This document shows, piece by piece, positions 42,846 through 51,071 of a stretch of 64,000 nucleotides of DNA. Every line of letters starts with the position of its first letter. Position 1 is the first letter of the stretch. Origin of the DNA: Myxococcus hansupus (lineage in GTDB: Bacteria > Myxococcota > Myxococcia > Myxococcales > Myxococcaceae); the NCBI RefSeq assembly GCF_000280925.3, contig NZ_CP012109.1:4360501-4424500 (forward strand), read 5' to 3'. The notes below the pieces were generated by a model. It did no database searches. It was not told the origin of the DNA and saw nothing but the letters and a program-made list of their open reading frames with translations. Position numbers and translations under genes: made by a program.

Positions 42846-44378
42846 TCAGGAATCGAGCGCGAGCAGCGCCCGCACGTCATGGTCGGAAGAGTGGCTCCAC
42901 CGCGGCTCCGTGGGCCGTCGAGCCGGCACCTCGGAGGTTCCAGGCAGCAGCCCGTCCACCGTTCCAGAGAGGCCCCCATCCACCACCCAGATGGCGCCAT
43001 TCACCCGGCGCGTCTTGGGCCCCAGGAGGAGCTCGGTGACGTCGGCGACATCCTCCGCCGTGCAGATCTCCCCGCCCGGCGTGGCGGCCTCCCAACGCGC
43101 GACGCGCGCCGCCGCGTCCGGGAACATGCCGAGCAGCTCCCCATGCACCGGCCCCGCGGACACGCAGTTCGTGCGGATGCCCTCCGGCGCCAGCTCCGCG
43201 GCGAGATATCGCGTCAACGACTCCACGCCCGCCTTCACCACGCCCTGGCACCCCAGGTCGTGCATGTAGCGCTGGGACATGGACGTGGACATGGTCACGA
43301 TGCTGCCGCCGCCTCGCGCGGCCATCAGCGGCCTCGCACGCATCGCGCACTCGTAGGTCCCGGTGATGCAGGTGCGGAAGGCCTTGTCCCAATCACGCGG
43401 CGCGATGCGATCGAACGGGCCGATGAGGCCGTTGGAGGCATTGCACACCAGGAAGTCCAAGCCGCCACATTGCGCCACGATGGTGGCGAACATCCGGTCC
43501 AGGTGCTCCTCCTGCGCGACCGAGCCCCACACGTGGAGGGCCTTGCCTCCCGCGGCATTCAGCTCCGCCACCGTGCGCTCACCCTCATCGCGCGAGTGGA
43601 AGGAGTTCACCACCACTGTGGCGCCCGCACCCGCCAATCGCGCCGCGATGACCTTGCCAATCCCCTTCCCCGCCCCCGTGACGAACGCAACCTTGCCTTC
43701 GAATGGAAGCTCCACCGGAGGGGGTGAACGGCGTGGCGTCTGGACCCCACGCACGGGCTGCGCGGGCGTGGGTGGAGGTGCCAGACGTGAGCGCGCCATC
43801 TCACAGATGGCGGCGATGGTGCGCAGGCGCTGGGAAGGCGGTGGCGCGTCCGTCAGCCCCAACTCCCGCACGAGCACGGCCAGGATCTCCGCCTGCTTGA
43901 CGGAGTCGATGCCCAGCTCGTCCTCCAGGTCCGCGTCCGGCGTCAGCAGCGCTTCCGGATACCGCGTGACGCGCGCGAAGACGTCACGCACCCGAGCTTC
44001 CAGCTCGCCATTCACCGGCGCCGACGGCGCGCGCGGAGCCACGGGTGCTGGCGGTGCGGAAACCCCTGGCGCCGCGACGGGAGCTGGCGACGGCTGCGCC
44101 CGCGCGACCCACTGCCCCACGACCTCCGCGACGGCCCCCAACGTGCGCGCCTGTGCGCCGCGAGGCAGCCGGTCCGACGGAATGTCGAACTCGCGTCCCA
44201 CCACGGCGGCAATCTCGGCGAGCTTGACCGAGTCGATGCCCAGCTCATCCTCGAGCTGCGCATCCGCCGTCAGGATGTCGAAGGGATAACGCGTGACCTC
44301 GGCGGCACAGCGACGGATGCGCTCCAGGATGTCCGCGGCGGCCAGAGTGCTCTGATGTGATGCATGGTGTGTAGTCAT
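42846..44378 (-). CDS. ACP-ACP-enoyl reductase (FabL-like SDR) fusion protein
   Basis: A protein of 510 residues. Two acyl-carrier domains come first, each with the phosphopantetheine Ser in DELGIDSVK (about residues 41-49 and 148-156), joined by Pro/Ala linkers. Residues 235-480 form a short-chain dehydrogenase with VTGAGKGIGKVIAARLAGAG. Its closest look-alike is FabL-type enoyl-ACP reductase (MSQRYMHDLGCQGVVKAGVES, SLTRYLAAELAPEGIRTN). Where FabL has its catalytic Tyr six residues before the Lys, this protein has Leu; the second Tyr and the Lys are present. The megasynthase begins 23 bases downstream, so the ACPs act in trans on it. The ATG at 44378 follows GAGGG. Confidence 0.85.
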   Translation of the reverse strand: MTTHHASHQSTLAAADILERIRRCAAEVTRYPFDILTADAQLEDELGIDSVKLAEIAAVVGREFDIPSDRLPRGAQARTLGAVAEVVGQWVARAQPSPAPVAAPGVSAPPAPVAPRAPSAPVNGELEARVRDVFARVTRYPEALLTPDADLEDELGIDSVKQAEILAVLVRELGLTDAPPPSQRLRTIAAICEMARSRLAPPPTPAQPVRGVQTPRRSPPPVELPFEGKVAFVTGAGKGIGKVIAARLAGAGATVVVNSFHSRDEGERTVAELNAAGGKALHVWGSVAQEEHLDRMFATIVAQCGGLDFLVCNASNGLIGPFDRIAPRDWDKAFRTCITGTYECAMRARPLMAARGGGSIVTMSTSMSQRYMHDLGCQGVVKAGVESLTRYLAAELAPEGIRTNCVSAGPVHGELLGMFPDAAARVARWEAATPGGEICTAEDVADVTELLLGPKTRRVNGAIWVVDGGLSGTVDGLLPGTSEVPARRPTEPRWSHSSDHDVRALLALDS

Positions 44379-44635
44379 TGCCGACCCTCGTGCTCTGGTT
44401 CGCGGCAATGAATGCATCAGCGGTCTGACACGACTTGCGGAGGCGGGTGACGCGTCACACACCGTTCACAAAGCGGCACGCAAACCGCATGCGTGCGAAA
44501 TATTTCCTGGGCACTTTACATCAGCACAGCGTCGGTGCCGGCGCGTTCACGGGCGCCGGCGGCCTGCTCGCTGGGCGGACGGCGCTCGCGCCTCCAACCT
44601 GGCGCCGTGGCACGGATGCCACGGCCGAGCTTCAC
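44379..44635 (-). promoter_or_regulatory. Upstream region of the secondary-lipid operon, with a hairpin
   Basis: This 257-bp gap lies between the branching-enzyme-like gene and the ACP-ACP-ER gene on the same strand. An AT-richer tract (GGAAATATTTCGCACG on the minus strand, about 44494-44510) is the likeliest promoter area for the three-gene operon. A perfect 8-bp hairpin (GCCGGCGC / GCGCCGGC, 44537-44560) downstream of the upstream gene may terminate it, although no U-run follows. No regulator site was recognised. Confidence 0.35.
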
Positions 44636-46714
44636 TCACCTGTCCTTGGACAGAATGAGCACGCTGTAGGGACCCAGGTTGTTCAGCGTGCCGCTGGCGG
44701 GCATGCCGTCCTTGCCATTCCACCGGCCGCCCACGTCGAAGCTCTGGGCATTGCCGAAGTCGCCGGAGTAGCCCTGCCAGTCGCTGTTGAAGCGGACCTT
44801 CCACGTGCCGTCATCGGGCAGCCCCAGGTCGTAGTTGGACAGGTGCTTGCCGCCCATGTTCACCACGACGATGGTGTCATCGCCCGCGCCGCCCTTGTCC
44901 CAGCGGTGGAAGGCGACGACCTTGTCGTTGTTGTTCACGTGGTGGACGTTGACGTTCTCACCGCGCAGGCCGGCGGTGTTGTCGTTCCAGTTGCGGCGCA
45001 GCTTGATGAGGTCCGTGTACGCCTGGTTGATGCCGGCGAAGGTCTCCTTCTTCTTCCAGTCGAGCGGGTCCGCGTCCTGGAAGTGACCGTCCTCGAGGAA
45101 CTCCTGGCCCTGGAAGATCATCGGGATGCCGGGGCTCGTCATCGTGAGCGCGGCGCCAATGATGGAGCGCTTCTTGGCGTGGTAGCCGCCGGCGTCCCAG
45201 CCGCCCACCTCGCTGGGCAGACGCTGCTTGCCGTTGGCCACCTCGTCGTGGCTCTCCGTGTAGATGACGCGCTGGAGGGCGCTGCCGTTGTACTTGAAGC
45301 GGATGGCGTCAGCGACGGCGTTCATGTCCCGATCGCTGTCCGAGAACGCCGTCAACGCTTCACGCATCGGGTGGACGAAGTTGGAGTCCCACTGGCTGTC
45401 GAAGTTCGCGCCGTCCGGGTGCGTGAGGGCGCCGTCGCCGCCCAGGTCCTCGGCGATGATGATCTTCTGCGGGAACTCGCGGTTGACGGCATCGTTGATG
45501 TCGCGGAGCAACTGCCACCCTTCCGGGTTGTCCACGCCGCTCGCCATCCGGATTTCCTTGGTGGCGTCCACGCGCAGGCCATCCATGTGGTACTCGCGCA
45601 GCCACATCATCGCGTTGTCGCGCAGGTAGTCGCGGACCTCGTGGCGGCCGTAGTCGGGCCGGGTGTCGCCCCACGGCGTCTTGGCGCGCCAGTCCGTGTA
45701 GAAGTAGCTGCCGCCCTTGCCGTACGTCTCACCGTCGAAGTCCCAGTGCGGCAGGTCGGTGGGCCCCAGGTGGTTGTAGACGACGTCCATCACCACGCCG
45801 ATGCCGCGCTTGTGGGCCTCGTCGACGAAGCGCTTGAGGTCATCCGGCGTGCCGTACGCGCTCTCCGGCGCGTTGGGATAGGCCGGGTTGTAGCCCCAAC
45901 TGAAGTCCGCCGCGAACTCGGCCGACGGCATCATCTTGATGACGTTGATGCCCAGGTCCGTCAGGTGGTCCAGCTTGTCGATGGCACTCTGCCAGTTGCC
46001 CGGGCCCCAGCCGGGCTCGTCGTTGAAGGTGCCCACGTGCATCTCGTAGATGACCGCCTCGTTCCAGGGCGGCATCCGGAAGTCGTGGTCGTGCTTCCAC
46101 TGGTACGAGTTGTGGTCGACGACGATGGAGTTGCCCGTGGAGTTGGTGACGTCATAGGCGCGCGGGTCACCCTTCCACCGCCAGTCGCCGTACTTGCCCT
46201 GGATGACGTACTGGTACTGGTCACCCGCCTTCGCGCCCGGGACATCGAGCGAGAAGTTGCCGCTCGGCTCCCGCTGCAGCTCCACGGCTTGCCAGTTGCT
46301 GAAGTCACCCGCCACCTGCACGCGCTGCGCGTTGGGCGCCCACACGCGGAACATGGTGCCGCCGTCGTACGGCAGCGCGCCCATGCCGGGGCGGCTGGAC
46401 GGCTGGGTGGGCATCGCCGTCGCGCTCAAGCGCAGGGGCTCGGGCAGCAGGCTGCCGCTCTTGCGCGACAGCGTCTGCGGCGTGGGCGCACCGCCACGGC
46501 TCGCCTGGAACGTGTTGACCTGGCGCTGGGAGTCGGCGTTGCGCGTCTGCTTCGCGTCGTCGAAGAAGTCCTTCACGGACGCACGCGGAGTCGCGGGCTT
46601 CGCGGACGCCGCGTTCTCCTTCGCGCGGGGCTCGGCGGAATCCGAGGAACGCTGCGAAGCGGCGCTTTTGTTGGAGGAGGCGGGTCGGCTCGGTTGATGG
46701 ATCCGGGAGGTCAT
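44636..46714 (-). CDS. GH13 alpha-glucan enzyme, branching-enzyme-like, with CBM48
   Basis: A protein of 692 residues. The first 110 residues are Ser/Ala/Pro/Lys-rich and probably disordered. A CBM48 module follows (GTMFRVWAPNAQRVQVAGDF), then a GH13 catalytic barrel: MDVVYNHLG (region I), MDGLRVDATKEI (nucleophile Asp), IIAEDLGG (acid/base Glu) and YTESHDEVANG (region IV, transition-state Asp). The set most resembles GlgB-type 1,4-alpha-glucan branching enzymes or glycosyltrehalose trehalohydrolases; which one cannot be settled by eye. No glg or tre genes are adjacent. The disordered N-terminus is unusual for GlgB. The ATG at 46714 follows an open stretch that lacks coding bias. Confidence 0.88.
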   Translation of the reverse strand: MTSRIHQPSRPASSNKSAASQRSSDSAEPRAKENAASAKPATPRASVKDFFDDAKQTRNADSQRQVNTFQASRGGAPTPQTLSRKSGSLLPEPLRLSATAMPTQPSSRPGMGALPYDGGTMFRVWAPNAQRVQVAGDFSNWQAVELQREPSGNFSLDVPGAKAGDQYQYVIQGKYGDWRWKGDPRAYDVTNSTGNSIVVDHNSYQWKHDHDFRMPPWNEAVIYEMHVGTFNDEPGWGPGNWQSAIDKLDHLTDLGINVIKMMPSAEFAADFSWGYNPAYPNAPESAYGTPDDLKRFVDEAHKRGIGVVMDVVYNHLGPTDLPHWDFDGETYGKGGSYFYTDWRAKTPWGDTRPDYGRHEVRDYLRDNAMMWLREYHMDGLRVDATKEIRMASGVDNPEGWQLLRDINDAVNREFPQKIIIAEDLGGDGALTHPDGANFDSQWDSNFVHPMREALTAFSDSDRDMNAVADAIRFKYNGSALQRVIYTESHDEVANGKQRLPSEVGGWDAGGYHAKKRSIIGAALTMTSPGIPMIFQGQEFLEDGHFQDADPLDWKKKETFAGINQAYTDLIKLRRNWNDNTAGLRGENVNVHHVNNNDKVVAFHRWDKGGAGDDTIVVVNMGGKHLSNYDLGLPDDGTWKVRFNSDWQGYSGDFGNAQSFDVGGRWNGKDGMPASGTLNNLGPYSVLILSKDR

Positions 46715-46928
46715 GGCTCGGCCGCTGTTCGATCGAAGAAGTGGGGGGCTTCGTCCCAGTATCGGCGGCGTGGAGGGCGGGTTGCGTACGCCACGCGCAA
46801 TTTTCCGCTGATGTCCGACAACGGACCGGCCCTTTGCCGCGAATACCGTGATTGCTCGGTTCAGAGGCGCCCGGCGCCACCGGTCCACTCGGTTCAGAGG
46901 CCCATGGCGACTGCGCTAGAACCCCAGC

Positions 46929-47528
46929 ATGTCGGACTCAGACGACTTCCGCCTCAACGCGCTGTCCCGGTACCGAAAGACGTCCAACCACCTCGCGCTC
47001 GAGGTGCACAGCTCGTGTGAGGTGCCGGCGGGCTGCGGCGGCGTGGTGCTGCGCTGGCGGAAGCCCGGCGCGCCCATCGGTATCTCACTGAGGGTGTATG
47101 TCGCCGGTGGCGCGAAGGACCTGTGCCTCGACGGGAAGCCCCTGGTGGAGCAGCGGACAACGCTGACACCTGGCCCCCACGTCGTGTCCTTCCAGGCCGA
47201 CGCACCTGGCAGCGCGGGCTTCGTCTTGATGAAGGCCGAGCTCAACCCCGAAATCTCCACCGCCTCCAACCCGGTGGCCGCGTCGTCAGCGAATGGCCAG
47301 TGGAAGGCCTCCACGCGGCCGCCGCACGATGGATGGCGGCACCCAGGGTTCTTCGATTCGGACTTCGCGCCCATGGTGGCGCTCCCCGTTCCCAAACCGG
47401 CCCCGTCGTCGCAGGAATGGCTCTGGGAATGGCTGCGGAAGGACGTCACAGGACTGGGAGTGGAAACACCGGCGGCGATGGCCTGGGTCCGTTGGTCCTT
47501 CCACCTGGACGACAAGGGCTTCTCATGA
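46929..47528 (+). CDS. Hypothetical protein, first gene of a radical SAM/SUMF1 cassette
   Basis: A protein of 199 residues with no signal peptide or membrane helix. The first 105 residues look like a beta sandwich (NHLALEVHSSCEVPAGCGGV, GISLRVYVAGGAKDLCLDG, GPHVVSFQADAPGSAG). The rest has a Pro-rich linker and a Trp-rich end (EWLWEWLRKDV, AWVRWSFHLDDKGF). It is not glycine-rich and has no leader/core layout, so it does not look like a classical RiPP precursor. Its stop overlaps the radical SAM start by four bases (ATGA), which links it firmly to that enzyme. It may be a substrate protein, a partner or a scaffold. Function unknown. Confidence 0.75.
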   Translation: MSDSDDFRLNALSRYRKTSNHLALEVHSSCEVPAGCGGVVLRWRKPGAPIGISLRVYVAGGAKDLCLDGKPLVEQRTTLTPGPHVVSFQADAPGSAGFVLMKAELNPEISTASNPVAASSANGQWKASTRPPHDGWRHPGFFDSDFAPMVALPVPKPAPSSQEWLWEWLRKDVTGLGVETPAAMAWVRWSFHLDDKGFS

Positions 47529-48781
47529 GCCGCCCTTCCCTGGTGCTCATCCCGCAGCACTTCGGCGCCCTGCTCTTCGACCGGCGCTCGTCGCGGTACC
47601 TGCCGTTCGACGCGGACGCGGCCGACGTGCTCGGCCGACTGACGGAGCGCCCCGCCCATGACGTCATCGACGAAGCGTCCGAGGCATCACGCGACGCCGT
47701 CGAGGGACTCGTTCGGCACTTGAGCCAGAAGGGCTACTTGCGGATGGATGGCCGGCTCGCGGCGGCGCGCATCGACCGCGCTGCTCCCCCGGCGGACCAT
47801 CTCCTGGGCCCGCTCGCCGTCCACCTGGAGGTCATTGGTGCGTGCAACCTCACGTGCTCGCACTGCTTCGCGGGTGAGTTGCCACGCAATCAGTCCCCGC
47901 TGTCAGTGAAGGAGATGGACGGCCTCTTCGCGCAGCTCGCGGCGCTGGGGAGCTTCCGCCTGGGGCTCACGGGCGGAGAGCCGTTGATGCGCAAGGACCT
48001 GCTGGACATCCTCGACGCGGCCACCGGCCACGGCCTCCATCCGTGCATCACCACCAACGCGCTGCTCATCGATGAACGGTGGGCCCGCGAGCTGGGCCAG
48101 CGCGAACTCGTCTGGCTGAACGTCTCGCTGGAGGGCGGAAACGCGGTGACGAACGACGCGGTCCGCGGCGCTGGCGTCTTCGACCGGGTGGTCGAAAAGC
48201 TCGCCCTGCTCGGCCAACACGCGCGCTTCACGCTCGCCTTCACCCTCACGCGCAACAACGTGGCGGAGGTCGAGGCGTGCGTCGAGCTGGCCCGGAAGGT
48301 GGGCGCCCACACCGCCGTCTTCCGTCCCCTCTACCCCGTGGGCACGGCCGTGAAGCACCCGGAGCTGATGCCCACGTTCGAGGGCTACGTGGACGCACTC
48401 GAGCGGCTGGAGCACGTCGAGGCGGACTCCGACCTGTTCGCGATCGACCCCTTCAGCCCGTCGGCCCGAGAAGCGCTGCGCGGCGTGGTGACGCAGGGGC
48501 CGGGCTGCGGCGCGGCGAACACGGTGGCCTCCGTGTCCGTGCAGGGCAACGTGAACCCCTGCAGCTTCCTGGGCCGCGCGTTCGAAGCCGGCAACATCCG
48601 GGCACGGCCCTTCGAGGACATCTGGCGGGACGGACAGGCCTTCATGCGGCTGCGCGCGCAGCAGGCCGGAGACCGCTTCACGGGCGGGTGCCGCGCCCGC
48701 GCGCAGTTCTTCAACGGCTCCGCGTTCGCGGAAGACCCCTGGCAGGCACAGGCGCAGGCACAGCGGGGACCCCGCCGATGA
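47525..48781 (+). CDS. Radical SAM enzyme with PqqD-like N-terminus and short SPASM-like tail
   Basis: A protein of 418 residues. Residues 1-80 resemble a PqqD/RRE fold that in peptide-modifying enzymes binds the substrate leader (HFGALLFDRRSSRYLPFD). The radical SAM [4Fe-4S] motif is CNLTCSHC (Cys107, Cys111, Cys114), followed by LTGGEPLMRKDL and NVSLEGGNAVTNDAVRG. Near the C-terminus PGCGAANTVASVSVQGNV, NPCSFLG and GGCRARAQ give the Cys pattern of a reduced SPASM/twitch auxiliary-cluster region. Such enzymes modify peptides or proteins by radical chemistry. It overlaps both neighbours by four bases, so the three gene products are expected in fixed ratio. Confidence 0.9.
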   Translation: MSRPSLVLIPQHFGALLFDRRSSRYLPFDADAADVLGRLTERPAHDVIDEASEASRDAVEGLVRHLSQKGYLRMDGRLAAARIDRAAPPADHLLGPLAVHLEVIGACNLTCSHCFAGELPRNQSPLSVKEMDGLFAQLAALGSFRLGLTGGEPLMRKDLLDILDAATGHGLHPCITTNALLIDERWARELGQRELVWLNVSLEGGNAVTNDAVRGAGVFDRVVEKLALLGQHARFTLAFTLTRNNVAEVEACVELARKVGAHTAVFRPLYPVGTAVKHPELMPTFEGYVDALERLEHVEADSDLFAIDPFSPSAREALRGVVTQGPGCGAANTVASVSVQGNVNPCSFLGRAFEAGNIRARPFEDIWRDGQAFMRLRAQQAGDRFTGGCRARAQFFNGSAFAEDPWQAQAQAQRGPRR

Positions 48782-49824
48782 TCGCCGCCGCCCTGTCACG
48801 TGCCCGCCTGCAGCGCGCGAGTGGCGACCTCGAAGGCGCTGCCGCCACGCTGGACGCGGTCGCCTTTCAAGCACGAGTGGAAGTCGTGCCGCTGCTCCGA
48901 GACGTCCTGAATCAGCTTGCCGTGGTCGAACAGGGGCTCCGGTTCCGCTACATCCCCGCGGGCACCTTCATCATGGGCAGCCATGAGGGCGAACCCGACG
49001 AGCGGCCGGAACACGCGGTGGCGCTGCCCGGGTTCTGGATGAGCGAGGTGCCGCTGAGCTGGAGCGACTTCACGCGGCTGCTGGGGTGGCCCGACCCATC
49101 CGAGCTCCCCACGGCGGACCAAGTCGAGGGACTGGAGGCGCCCCTGAAGTACGCCTTCGACTCGCGAGTCCGCCTCCAGTACTGCGAGGACGCAACGGTC
49201 CAAGCCAGGCAGGATTGGCACGCCCATGATCCCAACGCCTGGCGGCCCCGCGACGGCCAGCGCAAGTCGTCCCAAGAGATGTTCGGGGCCCCCGAACGCA
49301 CGAGCGCGGGCCCGTACCGGTACAGCACGAAGCCCATGGTCGCGGTCGATCACGCGCTCGCGGAGGGGTTCGCCCGCCGCATCAGCACCCCATCCATCAC
49401 CTACCGGCTGCCCACCGAGGCGGAGTGGGAACGCGCGGCCCGAGGCTGCTTCCAGCGCGCGCGCTACCCATGGGGAGACGCGCCACCCGACAGCCGACAC
49501 GCGGACTTCGATCGCTTCGGAGACTTCTCGCTCCGGCCCTCGCGCGGGTTCCCGCCGAACGACTACGGCCTGTTCAGCATGGCCGGTGGCGTGAGCGAGT
49601 GGTGCCAGGACGCCTACGACGCGCAGGCCTATGCGACGCCGGGCCACGGCACCGGACCGGCCACCGTCTTGAGTCAAGCGCCAGAGCAGCTCGCGCACGT
49701 GCTGCGCGGAGGCGCCTGGGCGGACTGCGCGGAAGCACTGCGCGTCAGCTTCCGGTCCGCGAGTGACTCAGGCCAGTCCCCCACCATCGGCTTCCGGCTG
49801 GTCCGGATGCCCGCACGGCGGTGA
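48778..49824 (+). CDS. SUMF1/FGE-domain protein
   Basis: A protein of 348 residues. After a short helical N-terminus (residues 1-50) comes a formylglycine-generating-enzyme-like domain: IPAGTFIMGSHEGEPDERPE, YRLPTEAEWERAARG, RYPWGDAPPDS, NDYGLFSMAGGVSEWCQDAY and HVLRGGAWADCAEALRVSFR ending in IGFRLVR. In true FGE the last block carries two Cys that bind copper (RGGSYxCxxxYC). Here the first Cys is shifted by one position and the second is missing. A different role is therefore likely, as in EgtB- or PvdO-type relatives. The ATG overlaps the radical SAM stop (ATGA). It may act on the same substrate as the radical SAM enzyme. Confidence 0.88.
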   Translation: MIAAALSRARLQRASGDLEGAAATLDAVAFQARVEVVPLLRDVLNQLAVVEQGLRFRYIPAGTFIMGSHEGEPDERPEHAVALPGFWMSEVPLSWSDFTRLLGWPDPSELPTADQVEGLEAPLKYAFDSRVRLQYCEDATVQARQDWHAHDPNAWRPRDGQRKSSQEMFGAPERTSAGPYRYSTKPMVAVDHALAEGFARRISTPSITYRLPTEAEWERAARGCFQRARYPWGDAPPDSRHADFDRFGDFSLRPSRGFPPNDYGLFSMAGGVSEWCQDAYDAQAYATPGHGTGPATVLSQAPEQLAHVLRGGAWADCAEALRVSFRSASDSGQSPTIGFRLVRMPARR

Positions 49825-49861
49825 CGCGAGGCCCCGGCGACGGGGCCCGCCGCCCGCGAAA

Positions 49862-50725
49862 CTAGCCGACCGCGGCGACCGGTTCGGTCGCCGCCTCCGG
49901 GAGCGCATCGAAGCTCTCGAAGGGATTCTCCAGCATCTCCCGCAGCGTGTTGGCGAGCACGCCCGCATGGAAACCGTCGATGAAGCGGTGGTCGAAGGTG
50001 GCGTTGATGTTCATCACCTTGCCCGGCACCACCTTGCCGTCCTCCACCACGGGGACCTCCTTCACCGCGCCGGGCGCGACGAAGATGGGCACGCGGGTGT
50101 ACGGCGCCAGCGGCACGTAGGCCGTGTCCAGCCCCAGCGAGCCCACGTTGGTGATGATGGCGGACCCGAAGGCGTCCTTCGGCATGCCGAACCGGCTCAT
50201 GTCCAGGTTCAGCGTGTACATGAAGAAGGACAAGAGCCAGGTGAAGGTGTTGAGGAAGAGGTAGGGAATCTTCTGGATGGTCCCCTTGCCCTTCTCCAGC
50301 GCCACGTCGCGGCGCTCGCGGACGCGGCGGACCGCCTCCTCCAGATCGTTGGCGATCTCCTTCAGGTTCTTCTTGTCCGCGTCCTCGATGCGCGCCGACG
50401 TGAGGTCCACCTTGCCGCCGTCCGTCTGGACCACCAGCGTGGACAGCGTCACCCGCTGGCGCAGGTAGATGCGGTTGAAGCGGAGGATGGCGTTGGCGTC
50501 CGGGCAACGGCGCAGCGCCTCGCCCATGGCCTTGGCCACCAGGTGCGTCACTGTGAGACGGATGCCGGTCCGCTGACGGAAGGCCTCGATGTAGGCCATC
50601 GCCTTGTCCATGCGGACGGTCAGCGTTCCGTAGACGGTGGGATCATACGCCGTCTTCCAACTGCCAATCGCAAGCTTCCGAAAGCTCGACAGGTCCCGCT
50701 TGGGGATCAACTCCAGATGCGCCAT
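49862..50725 (-). CDS. 2-oxoacid dehydrogenase E2-type acyltransferase without lipoyl domain
   Basis: A protein of 287 residues that matches only the catalytic domain of E2 dihydrolipoamide acyltransferases. Seen are LTVTHLVAKAMGEALRRCPD, AIITNVGSLGLDTAYVPL, and the active-site block NATFDHRFIDGFHAG (His of DHRxxDG). There is no lipoyl-bearing domain or E1-binding domain, and a hydrophobic stretch (YLFLNTFTWLLSFFMYTL, about residues 151-168) is inserted. Stand-alone proteins of this type are known in bacteria but their substrates are unclear. No E1 or E3 gene is near. The ATG at 50725 is the first codon of the conserved region. Confidence 0.85.
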   Translation of the reverse strand: MAHLELIPKRDLSSFRKLAIGSWKTAYDPTVYGTLTVRMDKAMAYIEAFRQRTGIRLTVTHLVAKAMGEALRRCPDANAILRFNRIYLRQRVTLSTLVVQTDGGKVDLTSARIEDADKKNLKEIANDLEEAVRRVRERRDVALEKGKGTIQKIPYLFLNTFTWLLSFFMYTLNLDMSRFGMPKDAFGSAIITNVGSLGLDTAYVPLAPYTRVPIFVAPGAVKEVPVVEDGKVVPGKVMNINATFDHRFIDGFHAGVLANTLREMLENPFESFDALPEAATEPVAAVG

Positions 50726-51071
50726 GGCCCCAGTGTCGCCGCTCGCCCCACCTCAAGGGAAGGCCGGCAGGCGCCTTCGCTCCGCCTGCTCGCTCCCGAC
50801 TCAACATGACGCGCTGGGTCGCCGTTCAGACCCGATCGGAAACCCGCCCTCACAGGCCCGCGAAACGCGCCCCACCCACCACGACTTCCGGGGTTGGCCC
50901 TGGCGGGCGCTGGCGCGGGCCAGGAATTCGCCGGAAACGGAAAATTAAAGGCATTCACTGGCTCGCTCGTGCACTCGGGACGTCAATTCCAAGCAACGCC
51001 AGTTGTTTCTCGGGAGAGGTCGGGAAGACCCATTTACATCCGGGGTCCAGACGGAAGACCATACGCACTCC
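50726..51071. promoter_or_regulatory. 346-bp divergent region before the chemoreceptor gene
   Basis: It separates the E2-like gene and the divergent chemoreceptor gene. The only AT-richer tract is GGAAAATTAAAGGCATTC near 50938-50955, a plausible promoter element for the chemoreceptor. No gene-like frame, repeat or RNA structure was identified. Confidence 0.35.

Noticed and set aside
44435-47020. An 861-codon plus-strand open frame
   Set aside because: It is the antisense shadow of the GH13 enzyme, whose catalytic motifs are unambiguous on the other strand.
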